Positions 21,710-30,513 of a stretch of DNA of 64,000 nucleotides are shown one piece after another. The first letter of the stretch is position 1, and every line of letters starts with the position of its first letter. Below the pieces are notes generated by a model that saw only the letters and a list, made by a program, of their open reading frames with translations, was not told the DNA's origin and did not search any database. The translations under genes were made by a program, and so were the position numbers. Origin of the DNA: Sandarakinorhabdus sp. AAP62 (lineage in GTDB: Bacteria; Pseudomonadota; Alphaproteobacteria; Sphingomonadales; Sphingomonadaceae); contig NZ_ANFY01000007.1 in assembly GCF_000331225.1 (NCBI RefSeq), forward strand, positions 62,001-126,000, written 5' to 3'.

Positions 21710-22468
21710 TCAGGCTGCCTTGGCAGACGTCGCGGCGAACTGACGTTCGAACAGCGGGCTGATCAGCGACAGGCTGAACAGATGGGCATAGATCAGGCCC
21801 ATCAGGCCGGATTGCACCATCTTGCGGGCTTGATCGCCGCGCAGATTCTGCAGCTTCTGTTCGTCGACCATGCGGAAACCGCGATACACGGCCGGCTGGC
21901 TGAGGCCTTCGCGCTGGATGGTGACTTCGCCGTCCATCAGCAGATCGAGCTTGCCCAGTTCTTCCATGAAGCCACGGGTGCGCATCACGGCCTGTTCGAA
22001 CTGTTCGCAGAACTGCAGGATGGCCTTGGTGGTGTCGGTCGGATCGGTGCCGGCGAACAGCTTTTCACCTTCATTGTCGACCACGATGCCGGCGGTATCG
22101 TCAAAGCACAGCGACAGTTCCTGCGCTTCCGGGGTCAGCCGGGCCAGCATGAACGGATAGCGGCGCACGAAGGCGGGCACATAGGCATTGGCTTCCCACT
22201 GGTCATCGGCGCCCAGATAAAGATTCTCGCCTTCCTGCAGGCCAACCAGCGCCAGCGGCGCAGGATTGTCGCCCACGCCGAACACGATCGGATAGTTGCG
22301 CTGCACCAGCGGGAATTCGTCCACGGTCACCGGAATAGCGTGGGTGCCACGGGTGAAGCCCAGATCGCCGCGCGGCTTCAGGCCATGGTTGGGGTGCAGC
22401 TGCGACGACAGCGGCGCCAGGCCGTTGTAGAACAGGGGAAGCTGGTTGGCAGGAGGCTGGCTGGCCAT
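21710..22468 (-). CDS. SapC family protein
   Basis: A 252-residue SapC-family protein. Typical features are the N-terminal LPLFYNGLAPLSSQLHPNHGLKP, DEFPLVQRNYPIVFG, WEANAYVPAFVRRYPFMLA and the Asp/Glu-rich CFDDTAGIVVDNEGEKLF. The family takes its name from an S-layer export gene of Campylobacter, but the function in proteobacteria is uncertain; in sphingomonads and Caulobacter such genes are often near TonB receptors, as here. No signal peptide is seen. It ends in a clear intrinsic terminator. Confidence 0.88.
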   Translation of the reverse strand: MASQPPANQLPLFYNGLAPLSSQLHPNHGLKPRGDLGFTRGTHAIPVTVDEFPLVQRNYPIVFGVGDNPAPLALVGLQEGENLYLGADDQWEANAYVPAFVRRYPFMLARLTPEAQELSLCFDDTAGIVVDNEGEKLFAGTDPTDTTKAILQFCEQFEQAVMRTRGFMEELGKLDLLMDGEVTIQREGLSQPAVYRGFRMVDEQKLQNLRGDQARKMVQSGLMGLIYAHLFSLSLISPLFERQFAATSAKAA

Positions 22469-22572
22469 GGGATTTCGCGTGCTTTCGTGACTGGAGTGAA
22501 GAATTGCTGCGCTTTCCTAAAGCGGAGATGACGCTTTCGCAAGGCTGCGCTGCGACACCATGTCCGGCCGTC

Positions 22573-23979
22573 TCAATAGAGCTTGCCCGGGTTCATGATG
22601 CCGCCAGGATCAAGGGCCTGCTTCACCGCCCGCATTGCCGCCAGTCGCGCCGGATCGCCCAGCCGGGCGAGATCTTCGCGCTTCATCACCCCGATGCCAT
22701 GTTCGGCCGAGATGGAGCCGCCCGCCGCGACCACCATCTCGTGAACACGGGCGGTAATCGAACCGCGATGCTCTGCAATCCACGCAGCAGCAGCATCGCC
22801 TGCTGGCGCACGCACATTGAAGTGCAGATTACCGTCGCCCAGATGTCCGAAGGCAAGGAGCCGGGCACCGGGAAACTCCCGTTCAATCGCTGCCGCCGCC
22901 GCTTCGGCGAAATCCGCCATCGCTGAAACGGGCACGGCGATATCATGATGCACGGCCGGGCCATCGCGGCGTTCGGCCAGCGGCAGTTCCTCGCGCCGGC
23001 GCCACAGGGCTGCGGCCTGCGCGTCGGATTGGGCAATCACGGCATCATCGGCGTCTGCCAGACCCTCTGCCAGCACCTCGTCGAGCGGCAGCGGCCCGGC
23101 CAGTTCGACAAGGCACTGCCAGGCGTGGCGGCTCGCCAGCGGCGGCGCCAGGCCAAGATGGGTGGTAACCAGATCAACACCATCGGCGGGGATCAGCTCG
23201 AAGCTTTCGACCTGCCCGCCGCTCAACTGGCGCAGACGAGCCAGCAGAGCCAGCGCGCGTTGCGGCCGGTCCACCCCGGCCCAGGCGACAGCCCGCCAGG
23301 CCGGCACCGGCACCAGTTTCAGCGCGACGGCGGTGATGAAGCCCAATGTGCCTTCAGCGCCAATCAGCAGCTGCTTGATATCAAGGCCCGTATTGTCCTT
23401 GGCCAGGCCCTGCAGCTGGTGCAGCACGCTGCCATCCGGCAACACCGCCTCCAGCCCCGCCACCAGCGCCCGCATCGTGCCATGGCGCAGCACCTGCACA
23501 CCCCCGGCATTGGTTGCCGCCAGCCCACCCACCGTTGCCGAACCCTTGGCCCCCAGTGACAGCGGGAAGGCCAGGCCTTGTTCCGCAGCGGAGGCGTGGA
23601 CATCGGCCAGGATGACGCCGGCTTCAGCCACCAGCAATTGCCCGGGAACATCAACCTGCCGGATGCGATTCATGCGCGCACAACTGACCAGCACCGCAGA
23701 GCCATCAGCCGGCGGGATACCGCCGCCCACCAGCCCGGTGTTGCCACCCTGCGGCACCAGCCCAATCCGATGCAGCGCCGCCGCCTTCACGATGGCCTGC
23801 AAGGTTGGCACGTCGCGCGGCAGCAGCAGCAAGGGGGTCGCGCCCTGGTAACGCCCGCGCCAATCCACCAGCTTCGGGCCAATCAGATCGACATCCGTGC
23901 TCCAGTCGCTGCCTGCCGCCGCCTTCAGGGCGGCCAGGCCTGCCGCGCTGGGCGGCGGTGGAAGGGCAAGATTGGTCAT
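22573..23979 (-). CDS. FAD-linked D-2-hydroxyacid dehydrogenase (D-2-hydroxyglutarate/D-lactate type)
   Basis: A 468-residue flavoenzyme of the FAD_binding_4 family. The FAD-binding part includes VPQGGNTGLVGGGIPPADG, LSLGAKGSATVGGLAATNAGG and LLIGAEGTLGFITAVALKLVP. The C-terminal substrate domain has FGHLGDGNLHFNV, with the metal-binding His residues, and SISAEHGIGVMKRED, ending LDPGGIMNPGKLY as in D-2-hydroxyglutarate dehydrogenases. It oxidises a D-2-hydroxyacid to the 2-keto acid and passes electrons to a membrane carrier. If it serves D-2-hydroxyglutarate, a link with serine synthesis is usual, but no serA is nearby. Confidence 0.9.
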   Translation of the reverse strand: MTNLALPPPPSAAGLAALKAAAGSDWSTDVDLIGPKLVDWRGRYQGATPLLLLPRDVPTLQAIVKAAALHRIGLVPQGGNTGLVGGGIPPADGSAVLVSCARMNRIRQVDVPGQLLVAEAGVILADVHASAAEQGLAFPLSLGAKGSATVGGLAATNAGGVQVLRHGTMRALVAGLEAVLPDGSVLHQLQGLAKDNTGLDIKQLLIGAEGTLGFITAVALKLVPVPAWRAVAWAGVDRPQRALALLARLRQLSGGQVESFELIPADGVDLVTTHLGLAPPLASRHAWQCLVELAGPLPLDEVLAEGLADADDAVIAQSDAQAAALWRRREELPLAERRDGPAVHHDIAVPVSAMADFAEAAAAAIEREFPGARLLAFGHLGDGNLHFNVRAPAGDAAAAWIAEHRGSITARVHEMVVAAGGSISAEHGIGVMKREDLARLGDPARLAAMRAVKQALDPGGIMNPGKLY

Positions 23980-24157
23980 CGTCCTTCCCTACCGGTTTTT
24001 CGGCCATAGCTGAACCCGCAGCTTGCAGCCGATATTCAGCCATGGTTCAAGCGGCGCTGGGCAGTTCGATTGCGATTGAAGGGGCTGCGGGGGCGGCCAT
24101 CCGATCGCGCGGCAAGCCGCACCCGCCGCAGCGGCGCCAAGAGGGGAACAGGCAGGA

Positions 24158-24640
24158 TTGTCGGCATTTCGGTCTGGCGTGATGGCAGTGGCGGCAATGC
24201 TGGTGCTGACGGCCGCCCCGGCGCTGGCACAGGCGCCGGCACCGGCCCGCCGCGCCCAGCCGCCGGAACCCCAAAGCTTTGATGGCCAATCATGGCGGCG
24301 TGTGCCGGTGCGGCCGGGCGGTGGCCAGACCTTGCTGCGGCCCACTCCGCCCAAGGCCGGCCGCAACCGCTGCATCGCCATCAATGCCATTGCCGGCGCC
24401 CAGCTTTATGGTGACCGCACCATCGAACTGACCATGCGCGGCGGTCGGCGCTGGCAATTGCACCTGGCCCAGGAATGCCCGGGGCTCAGCTTCTATCAGG
24501 GCTTTTATTATCAGCAGAAACAGGCTGGCCAGTTGTGCGCCGGCCGCGATGCCATTGGCGCGCGCTCCGGCGGCGAGTGTGCCATTGCCTCGATCGTGCC
24601 GGTCGTCCCGCCGGCCCGCAAGGCGCGCCGCCGACGCTGA
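24158..24640 (+). CDS. small secreted protein of unknown function
   Basis: A 160-residue exported protein. The signal peptide MSAFRSGVMAVAAMLVLTAAPALA is followed by a Pro/Arg-rich linker and a compact domain with four Cys (RCIAINAIAGAQLYGDRTI, AQECPGLSFYQGFYY, LCAGRDAIGARSGGECAI), which could form two disulfides. The chain ends in a basic tail (ARKARRRR). The start is a TTG at 24158 with AGGA just before it and GAGGGG further upstream; an ATG at 24182 would shorten the signal. It resembles conserved uncharacterised sphingomonad proteins; no function is assigned. Confidence 0.65.
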   Translation: MSAFRSGVMAVAAMLVLTAAPALAQAPAPARRAQPPEPQSFDGQSWRRVPVRPGGGQTLLRPTPPKAGRNRCIAINAIAGAQLYGDRTIELTMRGGRRWQLHLAQECPGLSFYQGFYYQQKQAGQLCAGRDAIGARSGGECAIASIVPVVPPARKARRRR

Positions 24641-24656
24641 TTCCCGCACCTGCGGC

Positions 24657-24760
24657 GTCCAAACTGTTGCATGACAGACACAGACAAGCCGCCGCACGCC
24701 AGCCGTACAGGCCAAACCCCGTGCCACACTGGACAAAATCCCTGTGGCCTGTCCAAACTG
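24657..24760 (+). promoter_or_regulatory. leader region of the large TonB receptor: direct and inverted repeats
   Basis: The 10-base sequence GTCCAAACTG occurs at 24657-24666 and again at 24751-24760. Between them ACAGGCCA and TGGCCTGT form an inverted pair, the second one base away from the second direct repeat. This is the only clear structure in the 227-base gap before the receptor gene and may be a regulator site. Confidence 0.35.
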
Positions 24761-24867
24761 ATGATTGCGGCATGGCATCCACACGGGCGTCATGCAGGGG
24801 CACAGGATCCGGCCAACAGAGCCAAGAACAAGATCCGGCTGTTTTGGGTTTTTGGGGAGGACGTCAT

Positions 24868-27771
24868 ATGAAGATCACGCTTGGAATCCGTGCCGGCCTG
24901 GTGGCCAGCGCTTCGCTCATCGGGTTGGCTGCCTTGCCGGCATTCGCGCAGACCGCGCAGGCCGATGAAGACACCGGCATCGCCGAAATCGTGGTGACCG
25001 CGCAGCGCACGGCGCAGAGCCTGCAGGACGTGCCGATCGCGGTGACCGCCTTTGACGCCGGCGCCCTGCAGCGCCAGCAGATCAACAACCCGCTCGATAT
25101 CCAGCTGACCCTGCCCAACATCACCTTCACCAAGGGCAATTTCACCGGTTCCAGCTTCACCATCCGCGGCATCGGCGATCTGTGCGTGGGCGTGACCTGC
25201 GATTCAGCCACCGCCATCCACTCTGAAGGCATGCCGCTGTTCGCCACCCGCCTGTTCGAAGCCGAATTCTTCGATCTGGAGCGCGTTGAAGTGCTGCGCG
25301 GCCCGCAGGGCACGCTGTTCGGCCGCAATGCCACCGGCGGCGTGGTCAACTTCGTCAACGCCAAGCCGCGGATGGACGCCATCCATGCCGCCGGCGAAAT
25401 CGAATATGGCAATTTCGATTCGCTGCGCCTGAAGGGCATGTTCAACCTGCCCATCACCGACAATCTGGCGATCCGCGTGGCCGGCACCTATCTGCGCCGC
25501 GACGGTTTCAGCACCAACGTGTTCAACAACACCCGCATCGATGGCCGCGACCTTTATGCCATCCGCGGCAGCATCCGCTGGGAACCGACGGAAAACACCA
25601 CCATCGATGCGATGGCCTATTATTTCCGCGAAAAGGATGATCGCAACCGCAACCAGAAGCAGCTGTGCCAGACCGATCCGACGGGCGTTCTGGGTTGCCT
25701 GCCCGGCCGCCGCGATCCCGGCTTCATCAACGCCAATTCCACCTTCGTCGGCACGCTGGCCAGCCGTGAATTCCTGACCACCCAGGGCGGCGCCGCCTTT
25801 GGTGCGCTAGGCCTCGGCAGCCTGTATGATCGCGATCCCTACAATTATGCCGGCCACACCAACCCGACCGATGTGCGCCAGATTCGTACCGACTACACGC
25901 CGAAGTATTTCGCTGAAGAAGAGCAGTACATGCTGCGCATCCAGCATGACTTCGGCAGCATCAAGGCGCAGGTGACGGGCATGTACCAGCGCAATGCGGT
26001 GGACAGCTCGGTCGATTATAACCAGAGCGTGTTCAATCCAGCGGTGGCCTCGGCTGCCCTGGCCACGGCCCGCGCTTTCTCGGCTGCCATCCCGGGCCTG
26101 ACCAACGTCGTCAATGCGGTCAGCAATGGCTCCCAGTTCTGCACCTCGCAACCGGTGGAAAACGGTCTGGGGGCTTATGGCGGGTTCCGCGATTGCTTCT
26201 CCACTCCGCAGGATTTCGACCGGTCCAATCAGATCGTGCGCGGCAAGACGCTGGAAGCCATTGTCAGCTCGCAGTTTGATGGCAAGTTCAACTTCCTGGT
26301 CGGCGGCATCTATGTGAACACCGTGCTGCCGGAGAACAGCTACTATGTGAACAGCTGGGGCATCGACTACCTGGTCGGCGTGCTTGGCGCGGCCAACGGC
26401 GGCTATCTGGGCACGCCATTCTTCCGCAACAACACGGCCCGTTTCACGCTGGAAAGCTATGGCGTGTTCGGGGAAGCCTATTACAACATCTCCGACAGCC
26501 TGAAGCTCACCGCTGGTCTGCGCTACAACCACGATGACAAATATGTCCGCGCCCGTTCCACGCTGGCCAGCTTCTTCGTGCCATTCGGCCAGACCGGCAA
26601 CGCCTTCAACGCGCCAGCGTCCCGCGGGTTTGACGGCGATCCCAACCGTGCCGGTGTCCAGCCCTTCTCGGTGCGTGAAGTCAGCTTCAACGAAATGACC
26701 GGCCGTGTCGTGCTCGACTGGAAGATCACCGAAGACAATCTACTCTATGCTTCGTACTCGCGCGGCTACAAGTCGGGCGGCATCAACCCGCCGCTGCAGC
26801 CGATCTTCGCCGTGCCGGATACGTTCACGCCGGAATTCGTGGATGCGTTTGAAATCGGTTCCAAGAACAGCTTCCTCGATGGCAAGCTGCGCGCCAACAT
26901 CACGGCCTTCTATTACAAGTACAAGGCCCTGCAGCTGTCGCGCATCACCGCACGCACCTCGGTGAACGACAACGTTGACGCCAATGTCTACGGTATCGAA
27001 GGCGAATTCATCCTGTCTCCGACCCGCAACCTGCTGATCAACCTGAATGCGTCGTACCTGAAGACCAAGGTTTCGAGCGACAAGTTCCTGGCCAACCCGC
27101 GTGATCCGTCGGGCGGCCGCAGCGATGCGGTGATCATCAAGGACATCACCAACGGCTCCAACTGCGCTGTCGTCAACAACGGCGCTGGCGGCCAAGCTGC
27201 CACGTCGGCGTTCGTCACCAACGTCAACAACGCCATCAACGCCGGAGCCATCCCCGGTCTGCAGGCTGGCGCTGGTCTGCGTGGTCCGACCGCCTTCCCG
27301 ACCGACAGCGGCCTGAACGGTGCCACCGGGGCCTTCGGTATCTGCGCCGTGGCGCAGGCATTGAGCGCCGGAACCCAGTTCCAGATGCTGCCGGAAGGCG
27401 TGCTGTCCAACCTGCGGGGCAACGAACTGCCGCAGGCGCCGCAGTACAAATTCTCGGCGGGCGTCCAGTACACGTTTGAACTTGGCGACATGACCTTCGT
27501 GCCGCGTGTCGATCTTGCCCATACCGGCGAAAGCTTCGGCAATATCTTCAATGGCGCGATCAACCGCGTCCCGTCGTTCACCGTGATCAACGCCCAGGCG
27601 ACGTTCAACGGCCCGGATGACAAATGGTATGTCCGCGCCTTCGTCCAGAACCTGACCAACAACAACGCGGTCACAGGCCTGTATGTAACCGACCAGTCGT
27701 CAGGCCTGTTCACCAACGTCTTCACGCTGGAACCCCGGCGTTATGGCGTGGCCGCAGGCTTCCGCTTCTGA
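24868..27771 (+). CDS. large TonB-dependent receptor
   Basis: A 967-residue outer-membrane receptor with a signal peptide ending AFAQ. The N-terminal plug has the sphingomonad-style IAEIVVTAQRTAQSLQDVPIAVTAF and then LERVEVLRGPQGTLFGRNATGGVVN. The barrel has the usual aromatic strands and ends ARRYGVAAGFRF-like, with a terminal Phe. A plug insertion (IGDLCVGVTCDSATAIH) holds two Cys that may pair. The start has GGGGAGGA 6 bases upstream. The ligand is not predictable; relatives take up plant- or polysaccharide-derived compounds or iron complexes. It stands alone and ends at an intrinsic terminator. Confidence 0.92.
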   Translation: MKITLGIRAGLVASASLIGLAALPAFAQTAQADEDTGIAEIVVTAQRTAQSLQDVPIAVTAFDAGALQRQQINNPLDIQLTLPNITFTKGNFTGSSFTIRGIGDLCVGVTCDSATAIHSEGMPLFATRLFEAEFFDLERVEVLRGPQGTLFGRNATGGVVNFVNAKPRMDAIHAAGEIEYGNFDSLRLKGMFNLPITDNLAIRVAGTYLRRDGFSTNVFNNTRIDGRDLYAIRGSIRWEPTENTTIDAMAYYFREKDDRNRNQKQLCQTDPTGVLGCLPGRRDPGFINANSTFVGTLASREFLTTQGGAAFGALGLGSLYDRDPYNYAGHTNPTDVRQIRTDYTPKYFAEEEQYMLRIQHDFGSIKAQVTGMYQRNAVDSSVDYNQSVFNPAVASAALATARAFSAAIPGLTNVVNAVSNGSQFCTSQPVENGLGAYGGFRDCFSTPQDFDRSNQIVRGKTLEAIVSSQFDGKFNFLVGGIYVNTVLPENSYYVNSWGIDYLVGVLGAANGGYLGTPFFRNNTARFTLESYGVFGEAYYNISDSLKLTAGLRYNHDDKYVRARSTLASFFVPFGQTGNAFNAPASRGFDGDPNRAGVQPFSVREVSFNEMTGRVVLDWKITEDNLLYASYSRGYKSGGINPPLQPIFAVPDTFTPEFVDAFEIGSKNSFLDGKLRANITAFYYKYKALQLSRITARTSVNDNVDANVYGIEGEFILSPTRNLLINLNASYLKTKVSSDKFLANPRDPSGGRSDAVIIKDITNGSNCAVVNNGAGGQAATSAFVTNVNNAINAGAIPGLQAGAGLRGPTAFPTDSGLNGATGAFGICAVAQALSAGTQFQMLPEGVLSNLRGNELPQAPQYKFSAGVQYTFELGDMTFVPRVDLAHTGESFGNIFNGAINRVPSFTVINAQATFNGPDDKWYVRAFVQNLTNNNAVTGLYVTDQSSGLFTNVFTLEPRRYGVAAGFRF

Positions 27772-27797
27772 TCTGAAGCGTCTGCATCAAGCCTCGG

Positions 27798-27829
27798 GCG
27801 GGGCGGCTGGCAACAGCCGCCCCGCTTTG
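27798..27829 (+). terminator. intrinsic terminator after the large TonB receptor
   Basis: A 12-bp stem (27798-27809, GCGGGGCGGCTG, with 27814-27825) with loop GCAA is followed by TTTGCATT. It lies 27 bases after the receptor stop codon. Confidence 0.8.
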
Positions 27830-27940
27830 CATTCCGGGCCAGCACACCGGGACCCACCATTGACTTTTGCGGCCCTACCCCGCATGGGCGCAGCCAAGGG
27901 CAATACCGGGCTGATCGCGGCCCCCATTCACAGGATCACG

Positions 27941-29566
27941 ATGAGCTTTTCCGACCTGGGCCTTTCCGATGCCCTGCTGCGCGCCGTTGCAGACAGCGGC
28001 TATGACACGCCCACGCCGATCCAGCGCCAGGCCATCCCTTCGGTGCTGATGGGCAAGGATATCATCGCCATCGCCCAGACCGGCACCGGCAAGACCGCCA
28101 GCTTCGTGCTGCCAATGATCGACATCCTCGCCGAAGGCCGCAGCCGCGCCCTGATGCCCCGCAGCCTGATCCTGGAGCCGACCCGCGAACTGGCGCAGCA
28201 GGTCGCCGAAAATTTCGACAAATATGGCAAGAACCACAAGCTTTCGATGGCGCTGCTGATCGGCGGCGTTTCGATGGGCGATCAGCTAGCCGCGCTGGAA
28301 AAGGGCGTCGATGTGCTGATCGCCACGCCGGGCCGGCTGATGGATCTGTTCGCCCGCGGCAAGATATTGCTGTCTGGCTGCGCCATGCTGGTGATCGACG
28401 AAGCCGATCGCATGCTCGACATGGGTTTCATCCCCGATATCGAAACCATCTGTTCCAAGCTGCCCAAATCGCGGCAGACGCTGCTGTTTTCCGCCACCAT
28501 GCCGCCGCCGATCAAGAAGCTGGCCGACCAGTTCATGGATGCGCCGAAGAGCATCGAGGTGGCGCGCGCGGCCAGCACCAACACCAATATCACCCAGTGG
28601 ATCGTCGAGACCAGCAATCGCGACAAGAAGGATCTGGTGCGTTCGATCCTGGCCCAGGACGAGGTGAAGACCGCCATCATCTTCTGCAACAAGAAGACGA
28701 TGGTGCGCGATCTGGCCGACGTGCTGAAGCGCGCCCGCTTGGCCGTGGGCCAGATCCATGGCGACATGGAGCAGAGCGACCGCATCCGCGAGCTCGATCG
28801 CTTCAAACAGGGCGACATCACCATCCTCGTCGCCTCTGACGTGGCCGCCCGCGGGCTGGATGTGCCAGGCGTTTCCCACGTGATCAATTTCGACATGCCG
28901 TGGCACCCGGATGATTATGTGCATCGCATCGGCCGCACGGGCCGTGCCGGCCGCAGCGGCACGGCGATCAGCTTTGCCACGCCAGAAGATGCCGAAAATC
29001 TTTCCAACATCGAGAAGCTGACCCGGCAGAAGATTCCGCGCTGGACGGACGGCACCGCAACCCCGGTGCAGGCCGCAGCGCCAATCGCAGCCGAAACAGA
29101 CGAAGCGCGCAGCGGCGACGGCACGGGCGACCGGCGCCGAGCCCGCAAGCCGCGACGGGAAAAGGCGCCGGCCGAAACCGCGGTTGTCGCCGCCGCCATT
29201 GATGAGCCCGTGGCAGCGCCTGAGGCCGAACCAGGACCGCGATCGGATCGCCGCCGCCGCGACGAGCGCGCCCCGCGTGAAGCAAGGCCGCCGCGCGACG
29301 CCCGGCCAGCCGCCGAGGCGCCGGCACCCCGCGAAGCCCGTCCGCCGCGCCCCGAACGTGCGCCCCGTGCGGAGCGTGCCCCGCGCGGTGACAAGCCTCG
29401 CGCCGTTCGTCAGGCCGCCGCGGGTGATCCGCTCGCCAGCTATCGTGCCATTGCCCTTGCGCCACCGCCGCGCCGGGGCAACGACGATGACGGTGAGCGC
29501 TTCACCGGCTTTGGCCCGGAAGGTGTCCCCGGATTCCTGTCGCGGCCGATCCGCAGCGAGAACTGA
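27941..29566 (+). CDS. DEAD-box ATP-dependent RNA helicase (RhlE-like)
   Basis: A 541-residue helicase. All family motifs are visible: the Q motif region YDTPTPIQRQAIP, Walker A AQTGTGKT, PTRELA, GG, TPGRL, VIDEADRML, SAT, and in the second domain ARGLD and HRIGRTGRAGRSG. The last 150 residues form a low-complexity Arg/Pro/Ala/Glu tail with repeats like PREARPPRDARP, likely a nonspecific RNA-binding arm as in other proteobacterial RhlE proteins. The ATG at 27941 has AGGA 5 bases upstream and gives the standard MSFSDLGLS start. It probably acts in ribosome assembly or RNA decay. Confidence 0.93.
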   Translation: MSFSDLGLSDALLRAVADSGYDTPTPIQRQAIPSVLMGKDIIAIAQTGTGKTASFVLPMIDILAEGRSRALMPRSLILEPTRELAQQVAENFDKYGKNHKLSMALLIGGVSMGDQLAALEKGVDVLIATPGRLMDLFARGKILLSGCAMLVIDEADRMLDMGFIPDIETICSKLPKSRQTLLFSATMPPPIKKLADQFMDAPKSIEVARAASTNTNITQWIVETSNRDKKDLVRSILAQDEVKTAIIFCNKKTMVRDLADVLKRARLAVGQIHGDMEQSDRIRELDRFKQGDITILVASDVAARGLDVPGVSHVINFDMPWHPDDYVHRIGRTGRAGRSGTAISFATPEDAENLSNIEKLTRQKIPRWTDGTATPVQAAAPIAAETDEARSGDGTGDRRRARKPRREKAPAETAVVAAAIDEPVAAPEAEPGPRSDRRRRDERAPREARPPRDARPAAEAPAPREARPPRPERAPRAERAPRGDKPRAVRQAAAGDPLASYRAIALAPPPRRGNDDDGERFTGFGPEGVPGFLSRPIRSEN

Positions 29567-29634
29567 TCGGCCACACGGCTTGCCTTTGCCCGGCCCGCTG
29601 ATAGGTTGCCGGCAGGATATCAGAGGGCGTTATC

Positions 29635-30423
29635 GTGTCGGGTGAATGGTTTGCGCGCTATGTGAAGGCCCCGCGCCATCCGGGCAAAGGTCGCGTGATC
29701 CGCACGCTGCTGCGCTTGGCTGATGGCCGCCGCCTGCCTTCCGTCTATGGTCCGCTGATGACGGTGCGCAGCCACGATGCCACCAACCGCTTTGCCCTGC
29801 TCGGCACGCTGGCCGAAGATTATCGCGACGTCCACGCCCAGATCATGGCGATGCAGCCGGGCGAATGCTTCATCGATATCGGCGCAAATCTTGGCCTGTT
29901 CACCATGGTTGCCAGCCGTCACCTCGGGCCCGAAGGCCGCGTGGTCGCCTTTGAACCCAACCAGAAGACCTTTGCCGATCTCGCCGGCAACCTCGCCGCC
30001 AACAATTGCACCAATGTTGTTACCGTGTGCGCCGGCGTGTCCAACACCACGGCGCGCGTTGCCTTCGATCCCGGGCCGGCCGGCCATAGCGGCGTTGCGC
30101 ACATCAGTGAAAGCGGCAGCAGCGCCATCATGGTACTGGGCAGCCAACAGGTTGCCGATCTGATCCTGAATGTCGCCGCCGGCCGCCGCATCACCATCAA
30201 GATCGATGTGGAAGGCCACGAGAACCAGGTCATCGAAGCGTTGATGCCGCTGCTTGGCTCGCCACAAGTGGTCAAGATGGTCGTCGAAGTCGATCCCGAC
30301 AATCTTGCCCAACACGGCACCACCCGCGAGACACTATTTGCTCGGCTGGCCGAAAAGGGGTTGAGCCCCAGCGTGAACGAGGCCACGCGCAAGCATTACA
30401 ACGAAGTGTTCGTGCGGGGCTGA
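29635..30423 (+). CDS. FkbM-family methyltransferase
   Basis: A 262-residue SAM-dependent methyltransferase. ECFIDIGANLGLFTMVASRHLG is motif I of the FkbM family and GRVVAFEPNQKTFADLAGNL the following acidic region; ITIKIDVEGHENQVIEALMPLL is the family's diagnostic IDVEG block. The start is a GTG with AGAGGG about 9 bases upstream. FkbM proteins O-methylate sugars or other small molecules. There are no glycan genes beside it, so the acceptor is unknown. Confidence 0.87.
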   Translation: MSGEWFARYVKAPRHPGKGRVIRTLLRLADGRRLPSVYGPLMTVRSHDATNRFALLGTLAEDYRDVHAQIMAMQPGECFIDIGANLGLFTMVASRHLGPEGRVVAFEPNQKTFADLAGNLAANNCTNVVTVCAGVSNTTARVAFDPGPAGHSGVAHISESGSSAIMVLGSQQVADLILNVAAGRRITIKIDVEGHENQVIEALMPLLGSPQVVKMVVEVDPDNLAQHGTTRETLFARLAEKGLSPSVNEATRKHYNEVFVRG

Positions 30424-30436
30424 CGCGGAAAATCAA

Positions 30437-30453
30437 GCCTCCGGCGGGCAGGG
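30437..30453. repeat. second copy of the dispersed GC-rich element
   Basis: GCCTCCGGCGGGCAGGG here is identical to 12595-12611. The right arm is not perfect here; a shorter GGGG-CCGA-CCCC hairpin follows and GGAGGCC appears about 45 bases on. The element again lies between convergent genes. Confidence 0.6.
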
Positions 30454-30513
30454 GCCGAGCCCCGGCTCACGTCACGCGGGACTTGATCGGCAGCGGAGGC
30501 CTTCTTCCATACC

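Noticed and set aside
24475-24867. Long N-terminal extension of the large TonB receptor
   Set aside because: The extension overlaps the preceding gene and has no signal; a strong ribosome site and a signal peptide mark the ATG at 24868.
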